Below, piece after piece: positions 36,301 to 46,833 of a stretch of DNA of 64,000 nucleotides (position 1 is the first letter of the stretch; every line of letters begins with the position of its first letter). Origin of the DNA: Filobasidium wieringae. Lineage: Eukaryota; Basidiomycota; Tremellomycetes; Filobasidiales; Filobasidiaceae. The stretch lies in contig BCIV01000005.1 in assembly GCA_001600055.1 (NCBI GenBank), forward strand, positions 764,228-828,227, given 5' to 3'. Both the position numbers and the translations under genes were made by a program. A model generated the notes under the pieces. That model saw only the letters and a program-made list of their open reading frames with translations, had not been told where the DNA came from and did not search any database.

Positions 36301-37607
36301 TCGTACAATGTACAGGCAAGGAACCTCTATGAGAACGTCACCTCGATATGCCGCGTCCTGCCTGCACCTCGATCACGAAACCCTACGGCGGTAGGTAATG
36401 GGATCATCGGAACACCAGGACCTATGCAAAGTCCAGGCATCACGAGTCCCTTCGATCCTGGCATGAACTCGCCTTTCAACCCCGCTTCTGCTATGCCTTT
36501 CCCTAGCGTGGCCAACACCAGGCTAAACCCTGCCAACAACCAGTCTCTGAGCTTGAACTCTACCCCGGAAAGGCAGACTTGTATTTTGTAAGTAGAATTG
36601 GCGTTGCGTGCCACTGATCATGACTCACCTCTTGGTCACGATGACGCACAGCTCAAACACAATTCCTACAGACGTGATCAATTTCTCGCAGTCGATCCAA
36701 GTCAGGGAACCCGTACGAGTTCTTGTCAGACGAGAAGGGGGAACCAATGCGTCGAGCGAATCTACTCAGTCAGGAAATCTCCGTCACTATTACCTCTACC
36801 TGGCACTGGCTAGTGGAGCAGGTGGTCGAGGTGAAGCCTCAGCCACAGGACCTGGAACAATCGGGTCGGGACGGGCGGCTGGGGGTCAAAACACTGAAGT
36901 CAACCAAGCTAAAGAATTCAAGCTGGAAGCCCTCGCAGATCTTTTATTGGAATACCCCATGTGGCAGGCTATCATCCATGTCGGAACCCAGGGAACGTTG
37001 GACGCGGTAGTGTCCAAGCTGAACAGTCGACAAATGGAGAACATTTCGCTTGTGAGTCTTCAAGCTCAGTATACGATCAGCACGACCCTTTCTCACTGTT
37101 TTTCTATGTAAATAGTCTTCTGATATGTCACAACAAGCTAAGCAGGCTATATATACGAAATGGAGAGCCTCTTCTCAAAGTGGAAGGGGACCTCGGTTCT
37201 TGGTAGCTTTCGATACTATCGTCAAACCCCCCGAGGTCGTGGCTGCACCTCTCGTTATTAACTTTGGTAAGTCGGTTCCTCTTGTTTGACTGTCGACTAG
37301 AAAACTCATGTGGAATACCCGACAGATCTCCCACGAAGCGTAGAAGGGTACGCTCAACGAGTGTCAGCTGCAATCCAAGCAGATGGCAACCGGAACGACC
37401 GCAATCGAAATCAACCTCAACCATCCAGCATCATTCTTAATTTCATCCAGGCCGCTGGTGGTGACGTAGAGATGTTGAGAAGCACAGAGTGTGCTTACAG
37501 ATTTAAGGTCCGTCGCACTTGTGAAGTCGGGGCTAAAATGGGTCTTGCTTAATATCTGCTATCCACAGTGTTCCGAAATCCCTGCTTCTTTCAGGGACCT
37601 CTTCTAG
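33378..37607 (+). CDS. DEAD-box-like protein with lost catalytic motifs
   Basis: Eleven exons (33378-34472, 34550-35571, 35633-35737, 35795-35913, 35970-36172, 36234-36257, 36316-36587, 36652-37051, 37116-37266, 37326-37507, 37569-37607) give 1203 aa in one consistent frame. The first roughly 690 residues are Ser/Asn/Gly/Gln-rich with a coiled-coil-like stretch (LIARVARTETAIAEMSSQVA). A eIF4A-type helicase fold follows: TKWEHLPLTPDLQRQIAKYG, PPNKIQARALPFMLRGSDII, motif I region AQAPPTQERI, VLVGTPARL (Ib), LDEVDQL (II), FSNT (III), and a second RecA lobe with RFLVAFDTIV and PLVINFDLPRSVEGYAQRV. Motif I lacks the Gly-Lys-Thr, SAT is SNT, and the HRIGRxGR motif is absent. It should therefore not hydrolyse ATP. 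It may be an RNA- or protein-binding scaffold in mRNA metabolism (inference). Confidence 0.85.
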
Positions 37608-38062
37608 ACGTTAGCAATTCAACAATTCAGGTGCATAATTATCTCATCATATCAAGACAACTTAGGTATTTTCAACAACCCAAAAATGTAGCATCGCGCG
37701 TGGCCAAAAAAGAAAGAAAAAGAAGCAGGGAAAAGGCGGGAGACTTCGATTTTCCTTTGTATCATCTTCCATCTGGCATTAGAGTGATTAATCTTGAAAC
37801 GAAACGAAGTAACATATGAGCCACGATCATCCTCATCGATTTGTTATCCTCGATACTTTGCGCATTTTATTAGGGGTTCATCGATACTTACTTTCGTACT
37901 CCGCTTATGTTGATCACCCACTTTTCTTTGTTGCCCGACCCTCACAGCCAACGAGTTAATCTTGCAATACCGAGAACAGATAATGGCTCATCAGGACTGC
38001 CGGGATATTCAAGGTACTTTGACTTTGCGATCATCGACATTACGACACGAGAGTGTGGAAGA
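37608..38062. other. Intergenic region
   Basis: 3' flank of the DEAD-like gene and 3' flank of the family remnant on the minus strand; no gene is supported. Confidence 0.4.
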
Positions 38063-38700
38063 TCATTTTGATGACTTGAGCGATGATCGAGCAAGACGGA
38101 TCGTCCGGGCCACATCTCTTAGAGTCTGCTGCTTGTTGGAGAGCATGAGGAGGGAAACTGGGACCCTCGAGTTGGTGAGAGTCCTCAGCAAAGATCGCCA
38201 GATGAACGGCGACTGCGGATCATTCCCAGCGACACGCTCAGCCCAATCACCTTCATCCTTGTCAGGGACATCATCAGCCCTGCCAATATAGGATCCTAAG
38301 ACTGGAACCAGGAGAGGGGCCGGTTCACCAAGGTCACTGTAAACTCTGACAATGGTTGCCCGTTGCCTTCGTCTTCTCATTTCTGCATCGAATCGTTTGC
38401 GGAAGTATTCTTCCTCCTCGTACCTGGAGATATTGGGCAGCCAGGATTTGGTCTCAGAACAGGGGATGGAGGGATTTGGGCAGGCTCTTATTGGCACTCC
38501 TAAACGCCTGCAACAGTAAGGAGGAAGCGTTAGATTCAAGCAGCGAGATTGCTACATAGAGGTGTGGAAACCTCAAGTCCCTCCTCTTTGGGAGCCCTTC
38601 CATGTTGTTCTGAACCAGGATAGTCTTCATTATACGAGCAATATATAATGATTGGCTCCAAAGAGATATACCGTTGCCTCTGATGTGGACGGAGGGGATG
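38063..38700 (-). pseudogene. Chimeric orphan-family remnant (copy at 38 kb)
   Basis: Read on the minus strand, two pieces of the orphan family follow each other in different frames. First (about 38690-38470) is a core tail: IARIMKTILVQNN, then PHLYVAISLLESNASSLLLQ, then LPKSLHPLF and a stop. Overlapping it in another frame (38539-38063) is an N-terminal half like the gene at 14872: SWLPNISRYEEEEYFRKRFD, GSYIGRADD, DWAERVAGN, FIWRSLLRTLTNSRVPVSLL, ending at ARTIRLARSSLKSSK. There is no intact start, and the second core is cut off before the GHNNDQK/DLGVMP region. It is about 95% identical in DNA to 58895-59345 over roughly 450 bp. Confidence 0.72.
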
Positions 38701-38886
38701 CCTTCCCTCGCGACTGGTGGTGTGTGTGCTCAATTCGTCATAGTCCGGCAACAACGATCGAACCCATGAGCGATCTCAAGTCGCAAGTCGTCTACCAGAT
38801 CCATAACGTATGATCGGCTCACCAGCATCGTTCGCCCCACTGGTCAACTGCTCAAGAGCTTATCAAGAACCACCGGGAGCTCTATC

Positions 38887-41800
38887 ATGTCAGGCCTTCC
38901 TCAAAGGCCAGAAGACCGGTGGGAGACTGTCCAGCGCTTATCGGGAAGGAAGATTCCGGAAGTCATAAACGAGTTGGCCGAGCTGTTACCAGATGGTAAG
39001 CCATCCTTCTTTGTGATTTCTCCTGGTAGCACATTAATTGATAATTCGCATATCTCGTCGAACTATAGAGGATGCTGTTCGCCGGATTCCGCGAATATTG
39101 GAGGAGCAAGAAAAGGAAATGATCATATTGCAAGAACGGATAGACGTGGTAGAGGCAGAGCTCAAAAGGAATGACTCGGCCAAGCAGATGAAAGATTTGC
39201 AAACTGAGATTCAAGTTAGTTCTTTTGGATGCTTTGTTCTTGCGTGGAGCTGAGAACTGATGTCTCGACATGCTCTTTGATCAAATCCACAACCTCAACA
39301 AACGTCCTTTCAGACCTTGACCAGCCAGATCCAGTCGATTCAAGTTAAATCTACTCAAGCAGAAAAGGTAGTCAATACCATTACTCAAGAGATTGCTCGT
39401 CTAGATCGAGGAAAGAAGAATGTCGGTCTTGTACTCATGCTTCGGGGAAGGTGGAGGATGTTCAGTAAGTTAATGGGCGTGGACCTTGTAGAACGGGGAG
39501 CTTGTCGCTGATCGATGAAGAGTTTCGTTCGATAGGGCAAGCTTTAGATAGGCTTAGAGGATTCGTCAGGGAGAAGGAGTATGCGGGTATGGGAGGATGT
39601 ATTGGGGTCAGTCAAATATCTTTCCTCGTGTAGGTCGTACAGGGACTGATATTGTTCTCTCAACTTCCTGTCTCTCTCTTTCTCTCCCTCTCGCTCTCTG
39701 GTTGCCGCCCTTGAACCTCTTTGATTTGAAATCAGGCTTTAACAAATCTTGAAACATCTCTTCAAGTACTGATCGTTAACCCACCTGTTGCCCTGGCGTT
39801 CAAGGAGTTTTCTGATTTACAAGGACAGGTCAAAGAACTAGTTGCGAAGGAAGTGGATTCATTGCGAGTCGTCCTTGACAATCGACGTTCCATATCGAAG
39901 CTAATTGCGGTATGCTGTTGTCTTTATTCGCTAGTCTGGAACGAGAGGGAAGAGGAGGTGAAGGGGTGATCAAGGACGTCTGTGAGGTCGTTGAAGTACT
40001 GGGAAAGGATTTCAAGTAAGTTCATGTTCTGCTTATTCGAAACCAAAGGTTGAGATTGATGATATTAATTTCACTACAGGAGTCATATCATCGAGCGATA
40101 CGTTTCTGCCGAGCTGAAGGAGTATAGGAGGATATTCGCTCCATTTAGTGAGGTACGTTCATCTCAAGGTGCCTTTCTCTTGATGAACAACGATTGACTG
40201 ACCCTGGCTTATCTCATCTATCAAGGCAGGTCATCTGGACAATACGGCTAGAAGATACGCTTGGTTCAGAAGGGTACTCAAACATCATGATGATGAACGG
40301 TCAGGGCTGTTCCCTGGCAATTGGGAGATTGATAGACTGCTTGTTGCCAGATTTTCAGAAGGAACTAGGTTAGTCTGGATACCGTTCCCGAATAAGAGAT
40401 AAACACTCAATCGACGTATCTTGTGAATCAGGATCGATTTGGGGAATATTCTGAACAAGGAAAGACCGGATGTGGCAGTCTTGCTGGACGCTTGGCAGGC
40501 TACAATGGATTGGGAAGATCAAATGTCGAAGCGGTTCGAGAGAACAGTAAGTACTGGTATTCGAAGCTTTACATAAGGACACCTATTGAAAAAAGGATAC
40601 CCATAGATCTCTGCAGTACTGAAAAACCTACCTTCGGGCGCCGATGCTATACCTATAACAGAAGCCTTTGCCGATTCGATGAAGATCTTTGTCGATGCAC
40701 AAGATCGAGCTTTGAACGATATGCTATCCGCCTACCGAGGCACTAAATCCCGATCATCGTTTGAAGGTGAAGGGCAAGAACAGAGTGTCCACGTCTTGTC
40801 CTCCTCGACAGAGTTGTTCTACTTCTACGCACAGATTCTGGAACAATGCAGGAAATACTCAACTGGTCAGGGAATGAAGGATCTGGCTGCGGTGTTTGCA
40901 AAATGGTTGAGAATCTACTCAGATGATGTTCTGATCGCTTGCATGAAGAAGTGAGTCACATGAGCACGATCGAGCGGGACTTTGGCTGATACGACAATGC
41001 TCACTACAGACCTGAGATAAGGCAGTCTATGGATGGCCGACCAAACATACAGGAGATCAAGAACGCTTGTCTCGCACTGAACACGGCAGATTACTGCTTG
41101 ACGACCAGTTCTCAGGTTGGTGCGACAACAGTTCGACAAAGTGATCAGCCAGGTTAACCCGATCAAATATGCAGCTCGAGGAAAAGCTGAAAGGCGTCAT
41201 CGACGATGACCTGCGAGAAGGCGTGTCCTTTCAACCGGAAAGGGACCTGTTCTTTGGGTAAGTCTGGCAAGCCGAGGTAAGCGAAGACTTTCCCGTCTGA
41301 ACTGTTCTTATAATAGGGTGATTTCTGCGTGCCTCATGACTATACTACGAGAGCTCGAACAAGCTTGCGAACCTGCTTTCAATGCGATACTCAGGACGCA
41401 GTGGTCTTCTGTGGAAAACGTCAGTGGTCGTTCTGCCTACGTATCAGACCTTGTCGGCTGTATCAAATCCGTGGCGGAAGTAGTAAGGGAGAGGGTGGAG
41501 CAGAAGAAATACGTGCGAAGCTTTGCAGACAAGGCGGTCGGGTAAGTGCTTTTCACAGGTTTGAGCTTTTATCAATGTCGACACTGAGAGCTGGCGCCTG
41601 CAGCGTGGTCATCATGCGGTACACAGCGGCTGTTACGAAGAGTCGGCCACTCAAAAAGGTCGGCGCAGAGCAGGTCCTGCTAGATGTGCAGGCCATCAAA
41701 GGATGCCTGTTAGACGTGCCAGAGCCACATACTTCGACTACAGCCAACGCGTAAGCCACAAGGTCGGGTGCGATTCACTTAACGTACTAATCGCCGTCGT

Positions 41801-42347
41801 CAGACAGATACTCGCGATTGGTGCAGAAAACAACAGGGCAGCTAGAAACTATGTTGAAGGTTGTCTTGGTACCAGAGGTTGGTCATTCCCGCTTGTCGTC
41901 TGCAAATGTACAAACACTTACCCTTCCATCTAGGACCCGCCCGAAGGCTTTGTGCAAAATTACTGCTTATTGATCGGCGATAAGAGCTTCAGCAATTTCC
42001 AAAAAGTAGGTCTCGTATTTACCTACAATCACGAAATCGTCCGCACTTATTCTTGACTCTTCAAATAGATTCTCGACCTAAAAGGGACCCCTCGACTGGA
42101 TCAACAAAACCTTCTCGATATCTTTTTATCCGTAACCTCCTCCAACCAGGATCTGACCGACACCTCGTTCCTGACTACGTTGGACATGGACCCCGATAAC
42201 AAAAGCGCTGCTGCCGCCAGTATGGTGAACAGAGATAACACTCGGTCACCAATAGGGACGACCGTCTTACGATCGGACACCCCGAAAGGGTTTGGGGATT
42301 TCAAGAAACTGGTCTCATTTGCTTTGCATGGGCAAATGTCGATCTGA
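38887..42347 (+). CDS. VPS53: GARP complex subunit VPS53
   Basis: The gene is split by many short introns. Early exons are 38887-38995, 39069-39214, 39314-39464, 39521-39606 and 39736 onward; the stop is at 42345-42347. The N-terminal coiled coil (QSIQVKSTQAEKVVNTITQE, IARLDRGKKN) is the VPS53 hallmark. It is followed by SLDN-like HLDNTARRYAWFRRVLKHHD, then LSSSTELFYFYAQILEQCRK, FAKWLRIYSDDVL, and the C-terminal ILDLKGTPRLDQQNLLDIFL. With VPS51/52/54 it tethers endosome-derived vesicles at the trans-Golgi network. Between about 39900 and 39935 the reading frame changes (SISKLIA to SLEREG.. VIKDVCEVVEVLG) with only a 25-nt GT..AG stretch, too short for a normal intron. This may be an unresolved splice or an indel. 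Confidence 0.87.
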
Positions 42348-42549
42348 TTCCTTGATCGGTCGCATATTTCGTTGAATTGAGTTGTATTGATTTAAGGCTT
42401 TACATGTGAAGATTATAGACACACCCTCGTTGTATTTTTAGTGTTATGTACGCATTTACCATGGTTATGCCCGCAGGCTTGCCAACAGTAGGGCAACTCG
42501 CTTCATAAATTCCTCTGTGAAGGCATAGGCATCCGGGAAGCAAGACGAT

Positions 42550-43944
42550 TTAGGAACGATCTTCCCTGGAGATAAGAGGCTCGACCCATTTCTCGACGGA
42601 AGCCTTGATCTGATCGTAACGCAACAACCGGGTCAGTTTGTGAATTATCGCCACGGAGGATGTATAATGGCCTCACCGCATCGCTGGCTTCAGGTAGCGG
42701 GCTTGAGATACCGGCTTGTCAGCTCGTCTCCTCTTTCGTTATCGGTTCTATATAGGCATCACTTACCGCCTGCAAGTTCCCCCATAGCCAAAGTATTTGA
42801 CACATCCATACTGAGCGACCATGTTAGCCCTTCATTCCCTTTCGAGCAAAACAGCAACTCACTCTCATTCCCGGTACTCCCGCCTTGATCTCCAACTCGC
42901 CAGCCGTACTAACCTCCTTCTGCGCCTTGACGGCTTCCTCGATCTTACCCGCCTTAAAAAGGTTGAAAACGTTTACGAGGGATGCGGGGGTTATGTTGGC
43001 TAGACCCGTTATGGCTCCTAGGGTTTGATTGAGAAGTAGGCCGTGAAGCATGCTGAAAGGTAGCAGGTGGAGAGTGAGATTAGTCAGGAAGAGAGATGAG
43101 AGGCAGGACGAGGAAGGCGCCTACGTGTCTGCGAGTCCACCATAGACTCCGAATTCCTTGGGATCGAATTCCGCTTGCAACCTAGCGGCTACCATCACGC
43201 AAGGCCAAGGAGTGTCAGATGACTACCTTAACGAGGGATGATCGATTCCCACTAACCCTTGGCAACACTCCCACAACTCAACTTGATTCCGACCACATTC
43301 TTATGCTTAGCCAACTTCTTGATCAAGTCCAACTCCAGATCGATCCCGTTAGCGATCCCGGGGAAGTTATAGAGAACTATAGGGATCTTGCTTTTATCCG
43401 CAACTTCCGTGAAGAAGGATTCCAAGACAGTATCGGACATGAGACCGCGATAATACCCTGGAGCTACGACCATGGCAAATGAAGCGCCAAGAGTGGCGGC
43501 CTCGTTACAGAGCTCAACGGTCTCCCAGCTGAAACGTGCAGCAATCGGGATCACGTGACCTGTCCAATGGGTTCAGGAAAGTGGGACTTACGTGCTCTGA
43601 ACCCCCGCACCGGCAATGATTGGGATATCTTCAAACCCAGCTCCGTCCAAAGCTTCTCTGGTAGCTTTCAAGACTTCTCTCCTTTCCTCTCGACTGAGAA
43701 GGACCGGCTCGCCTGTTGTTCCGTGAACGGCTAGTCCGGCTACACCCGCTTTGGCTAGACGGAGAACGTGCTTCTTGATGGTAGGGATGTCCAATTCTTG
43801 GGCTGGAGTGTCCTTGAAGAAGCACAAAGTGGGGACCAGCACCCTGAGATGCATCAAGCTCAGGATCAGCGGGAACGCTATGCAGAACATTGAGAAGACA
43901 GGGCGAGCTCACCCTTCTGGTAGATGCTTAGCTGAATAAACCAT
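42550..43944 (-). CDS. DapA-family aldolase (dihydrodipicolinate synthase-like)
   Basis: About six exons run from 43944 to the stop at 42550. The class I aldolase TIM barrel shows GLAVHGTTGEPVLLSREERR (GTTGE substrate loop), IPIIAGAG, AMVVAPGYYRG, IPIVLYNFPG (catalytic Tyr) and NVVGIKLSCGSV (Schiff-base Lys). Next come GLLLNQTLGAITGLANITPA and a C-terminal helix (KASVEKWVEPLISREDRS). Fungi make lysine by the aminoadipate route, so this is more likely a 2-keto-3-deoxy sugar-acid or 4-hydroxy-2-oxoglutarate aldolase than true DHDPS (inference). The join of the first short exon (MVYSAKHLPE) is unsure: the phase-consistent acceptor makes a 35-nt intron, while the better-looking acceptor (CTCAG) breaks the frame. 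Confidence 0.85.
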
Positions 43945-44248
43945 TATTGAGATGTTGTGATGTCTGTTGTGAGTGGTGGATGCGAATGCACTAGAGATAA
44001 TGAAGCGATGTTATTACTGCCTTCAAAGTTCATGAGAGTGATGAAGTGGATTGACGTTGATGATGAGAGCATATAAACGATTCAGACTTGGTCGCGGGCT
44101 AAAGCTTTCCCGGAGGATCCAACTTTAGGCCGGTGTGCATTTCGGCCAAATGCGCCTCGTATAAAACACAAAAGACTCGATTGGACGAGACGTTGAATGG
44201 CAAGTCTTTCCTCCACTGCTACCACATACCATCATATATCCAGGCAAG
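43945..44248. promoter_or_regulatory. Divergent promoter, aldolase / CYB2
   Basis: 304 bp lie between divergent starts. A TATA-like GTATAAAAC at 44159-44167 is 82 nt upstream of the CYB2 ATG, and CATATAAAC at 44081-44089 is another candidate. An upstream ATG at 44197 opens a frame to 44457 that overlaps the CYB2 start out of frame. Confidence 0.45.
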
Positions 44249-46774
44249 ATGAGTCTGTACAGAACGCTACGAACGACTTCTATACTAGCAAGGCATTCAA
44301 CGCCTTCATTCCGGTCTCAAACGGCCAGGCGTACATTCCAGGCGAAGGCCGCAAACCGAATCAACGTGAACGAACGAAGATGGCAATACGCAGCAATTTT
44401 CGCCTTGACAACCACCACCATCCTCCTCACCTCTTCTCAAATCTATTCCGACTCTGAATCCAAGAAACGTAATTCCGAGCAGATCAGCGATGATCCCTAC
44501 AACCACACGCATCACCCAGATGAACCCTCTTCAATTCCCCATCCGCCTCCCACAGAAGGACTTCGTCTCGTCTCCGCAGTAGAACTAGGCAATCATAACA
44601 CCGAAGCAGCAGGTTACTGGGTAGCGATCAACGGAGTAGTTTACGATGTTACGGAATTCGTTACTAGTGGAGCTCATCCGGGAGGAAGCAAGGTTTTGAT
44701 TCAGAACACAGGGAAAGATGCTAGTTCAGTTTACGGACCGTTACATCCTCCCGGTAAGCTTCATGAGCAGCAATGACTGGAGGGCACGAGTACTAACATG
44801 CTACCCTTCTGGTTATCCAGGTACTATCGAAGAGAACCTGGATCCCAAATTCATAATAGGGATGATAGATCCAAGCGGTACGCCCTACATGCCTTCTTCG
44901 TCGATCTCTTTTCTCGCTCAATCTGATCTCCTCTCCTTGGAACAACAGAAGCCAATTCCACTGCCCCAGAAGAGTCGGAAGAGGACAAGAGAATACGTCA
45001 GGCGAGGGAGAATATGATTGGCGTCGACGGGATGGTCAACTTGGATGATTTCGAGGTACGTCCGTGATGCTCTGCAAGTGAGGAACGGACGAACAGATCT
45101 AACTTTCTGACGGGAATGTTTGCGGTTATAGAAACTAGCAAGGCAGATCTTGAGCCCGGCTGCGCTGGCTTATTACGAAAGCGGGAGTGATGATGAGTGG
45201 AGTACGTCCTGCATGCGGACCCGACCTTCCTACAATATCGACTGACTGACAATCTCTCCCTACTCAGCTCTGAAGGAGAACAACTCGGCCTACCGTAAAA
45301 TCCGGTTCCGACCTCGAGTTCTTCGACGAGTGAAGAACGTTGACACGTCCACGGAAATCCTCGGGGTGAAAAGCAGTGTTCCGTTCTTCATCGCTCCTGC
45401 TGCTTTGGCTAAGCTGGGTCATCCGGACGGAGAGGTCAATTTGACCAAGGGAGCGTGAGTCATCATATGTAAAGATTGGAAAGAGGGGAGAAAGATAGCT
45501 AATCGGTTCACCGGTCATTTTAGCGCGGAGACGGGAATTATTCAAGTGATATCCTCCAACGCTTCTTGTTCCCTTGAAGAACTTGCCGATGCGAGAGCAG
45601 AAGGACAGACTTTGATGTGGCAGTTCTACGTTGCTGCTGATCGGTGAGTCTCGTCCCCACGCTTACACATAACGTACAGCCTGTACATCGATATTAACTT
45701 GACATTCGTGTTTTGGACACACAGGGCAAGAGCGGAGAAGACGTTGAAGAAGGCACTGGGATTGGGCATGCAGAGTATCTGGCTGACCGTGGATGCGCCT
45801 GTAGTGAGTGCTCCGATAGTTGAATCAACATTGACGATTTGGACTAAAAGTTGTATTTGTCTGTTCCTGTAGGGCGGCAAACGGGAGAGGGATATGAAGG
45901 AGAAAATCGCTCGCGACCCCGTAAGTTGACAATTCTCAGATCTATTCACTCACACGCCGACTAAAGCCACATCGTGTTCACTCTGTAGCCTAAAAAAGAC
46001 GCCAAGAAAGAATCGGGCTCGACGTCTACGAGCGCAGCCCAGTTTGCATATGTCGATCCTGATTTGAATTGGGACGATATCGCTTGGATCAAAAAACTTG
46101 CCCCAGGCAAGCCTATCGTCATCAAGGGCATCAGCTGTGTAGAGGTATGTTCGACCGAGATTTCCATACGCATGGGAACTTTACTGAACGGACCTGATGG
46201 CATGAACAGGACGCAATTTTGGCGCATGAGTACGGGTGCGAAGGGATTGTTTTATCAAATCATGGAGTGAGCTCGCTGTCAACATCCTGGTGACTTATCC
46301 ATCATATTGACATTTCTTTCTCTTTGCAAACAGGGTCGACAGCTCGACGGGTGAGCAGCATGTTCTGGACTGTACCTGAATGGTGTTACTGATCTTGTTC
46401 GGTCCGCAGTGCGCGCGCCCCTATAGAAGTACTTCAGGAAATCCGGCGGGAACGGCCTGATCTATGCGAAAAAATGGAGATCTACGTCGATGGTGGGATT
46501 CGAAGAGGAACGGATGTACTGAAAGCGTTATGCTTGGGAGCCAAGGCGGTCGGTGTCGGTCGACCGTTTCTATATGCGCAGTCTGCGTATGGACCTGATG
46601 GAGTAGTCAAGGTGGTAGAAAGTGAGTTCGTGTCTGTACCTCTTACTTCGTTAAAGATATTGACCTTGCTGTTCATCAGTCTTACAGGAAGAAATGACAA
46701 CAGGAATGCGTTTACTGGGTGTCAACTCGGTTTCAGAACTGAAACCCAGTTTAGTCGATTGCTTGCCATCGTAA
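44249..46774 (+). CDS. CYB2: Cytochrome b2, L-lactate dehydrogenase
   Basis: About ten exons. The N terminus ([20 protein letters not shown]) is a mitochondrial presequence, followed by a hydrophobic sorting segment ([14 protein letters not shown]) expected to direct the protein to the intermembrane space. Next is a cytochrome b5 heme domain ([19 protein letters not shown]), then the FMN-dependent alpha-hydroxyacid dehydrogenase barrel. The barrel shows [15 protein letters not shown] [53 protein letters not shown] (catalytic His) and [20 protein letters not shown]. The end [20 protein letters not shown] is typical. It oxidises L-lactate to pyruvate and passes electrons to cytochrome c. The convergent EOS1-like gene ends 59 nt beyond its stop. 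Confidence 0.93.
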
Positions 46775-46833
46775 ATGTCGTGTATAGGTGTACAAATATC
46801 GCTTTGCCCTTCTAGATTGGCAGTGTACAACAT

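Noticed and set aside
38536..38754. 72-codon minus-strand open frame upstream of the 38 kb remnant
   Set aside because: Comparison with the 59 kb copy shows the family-related frame is a different one, interrupted here by a 1-bp deletion.
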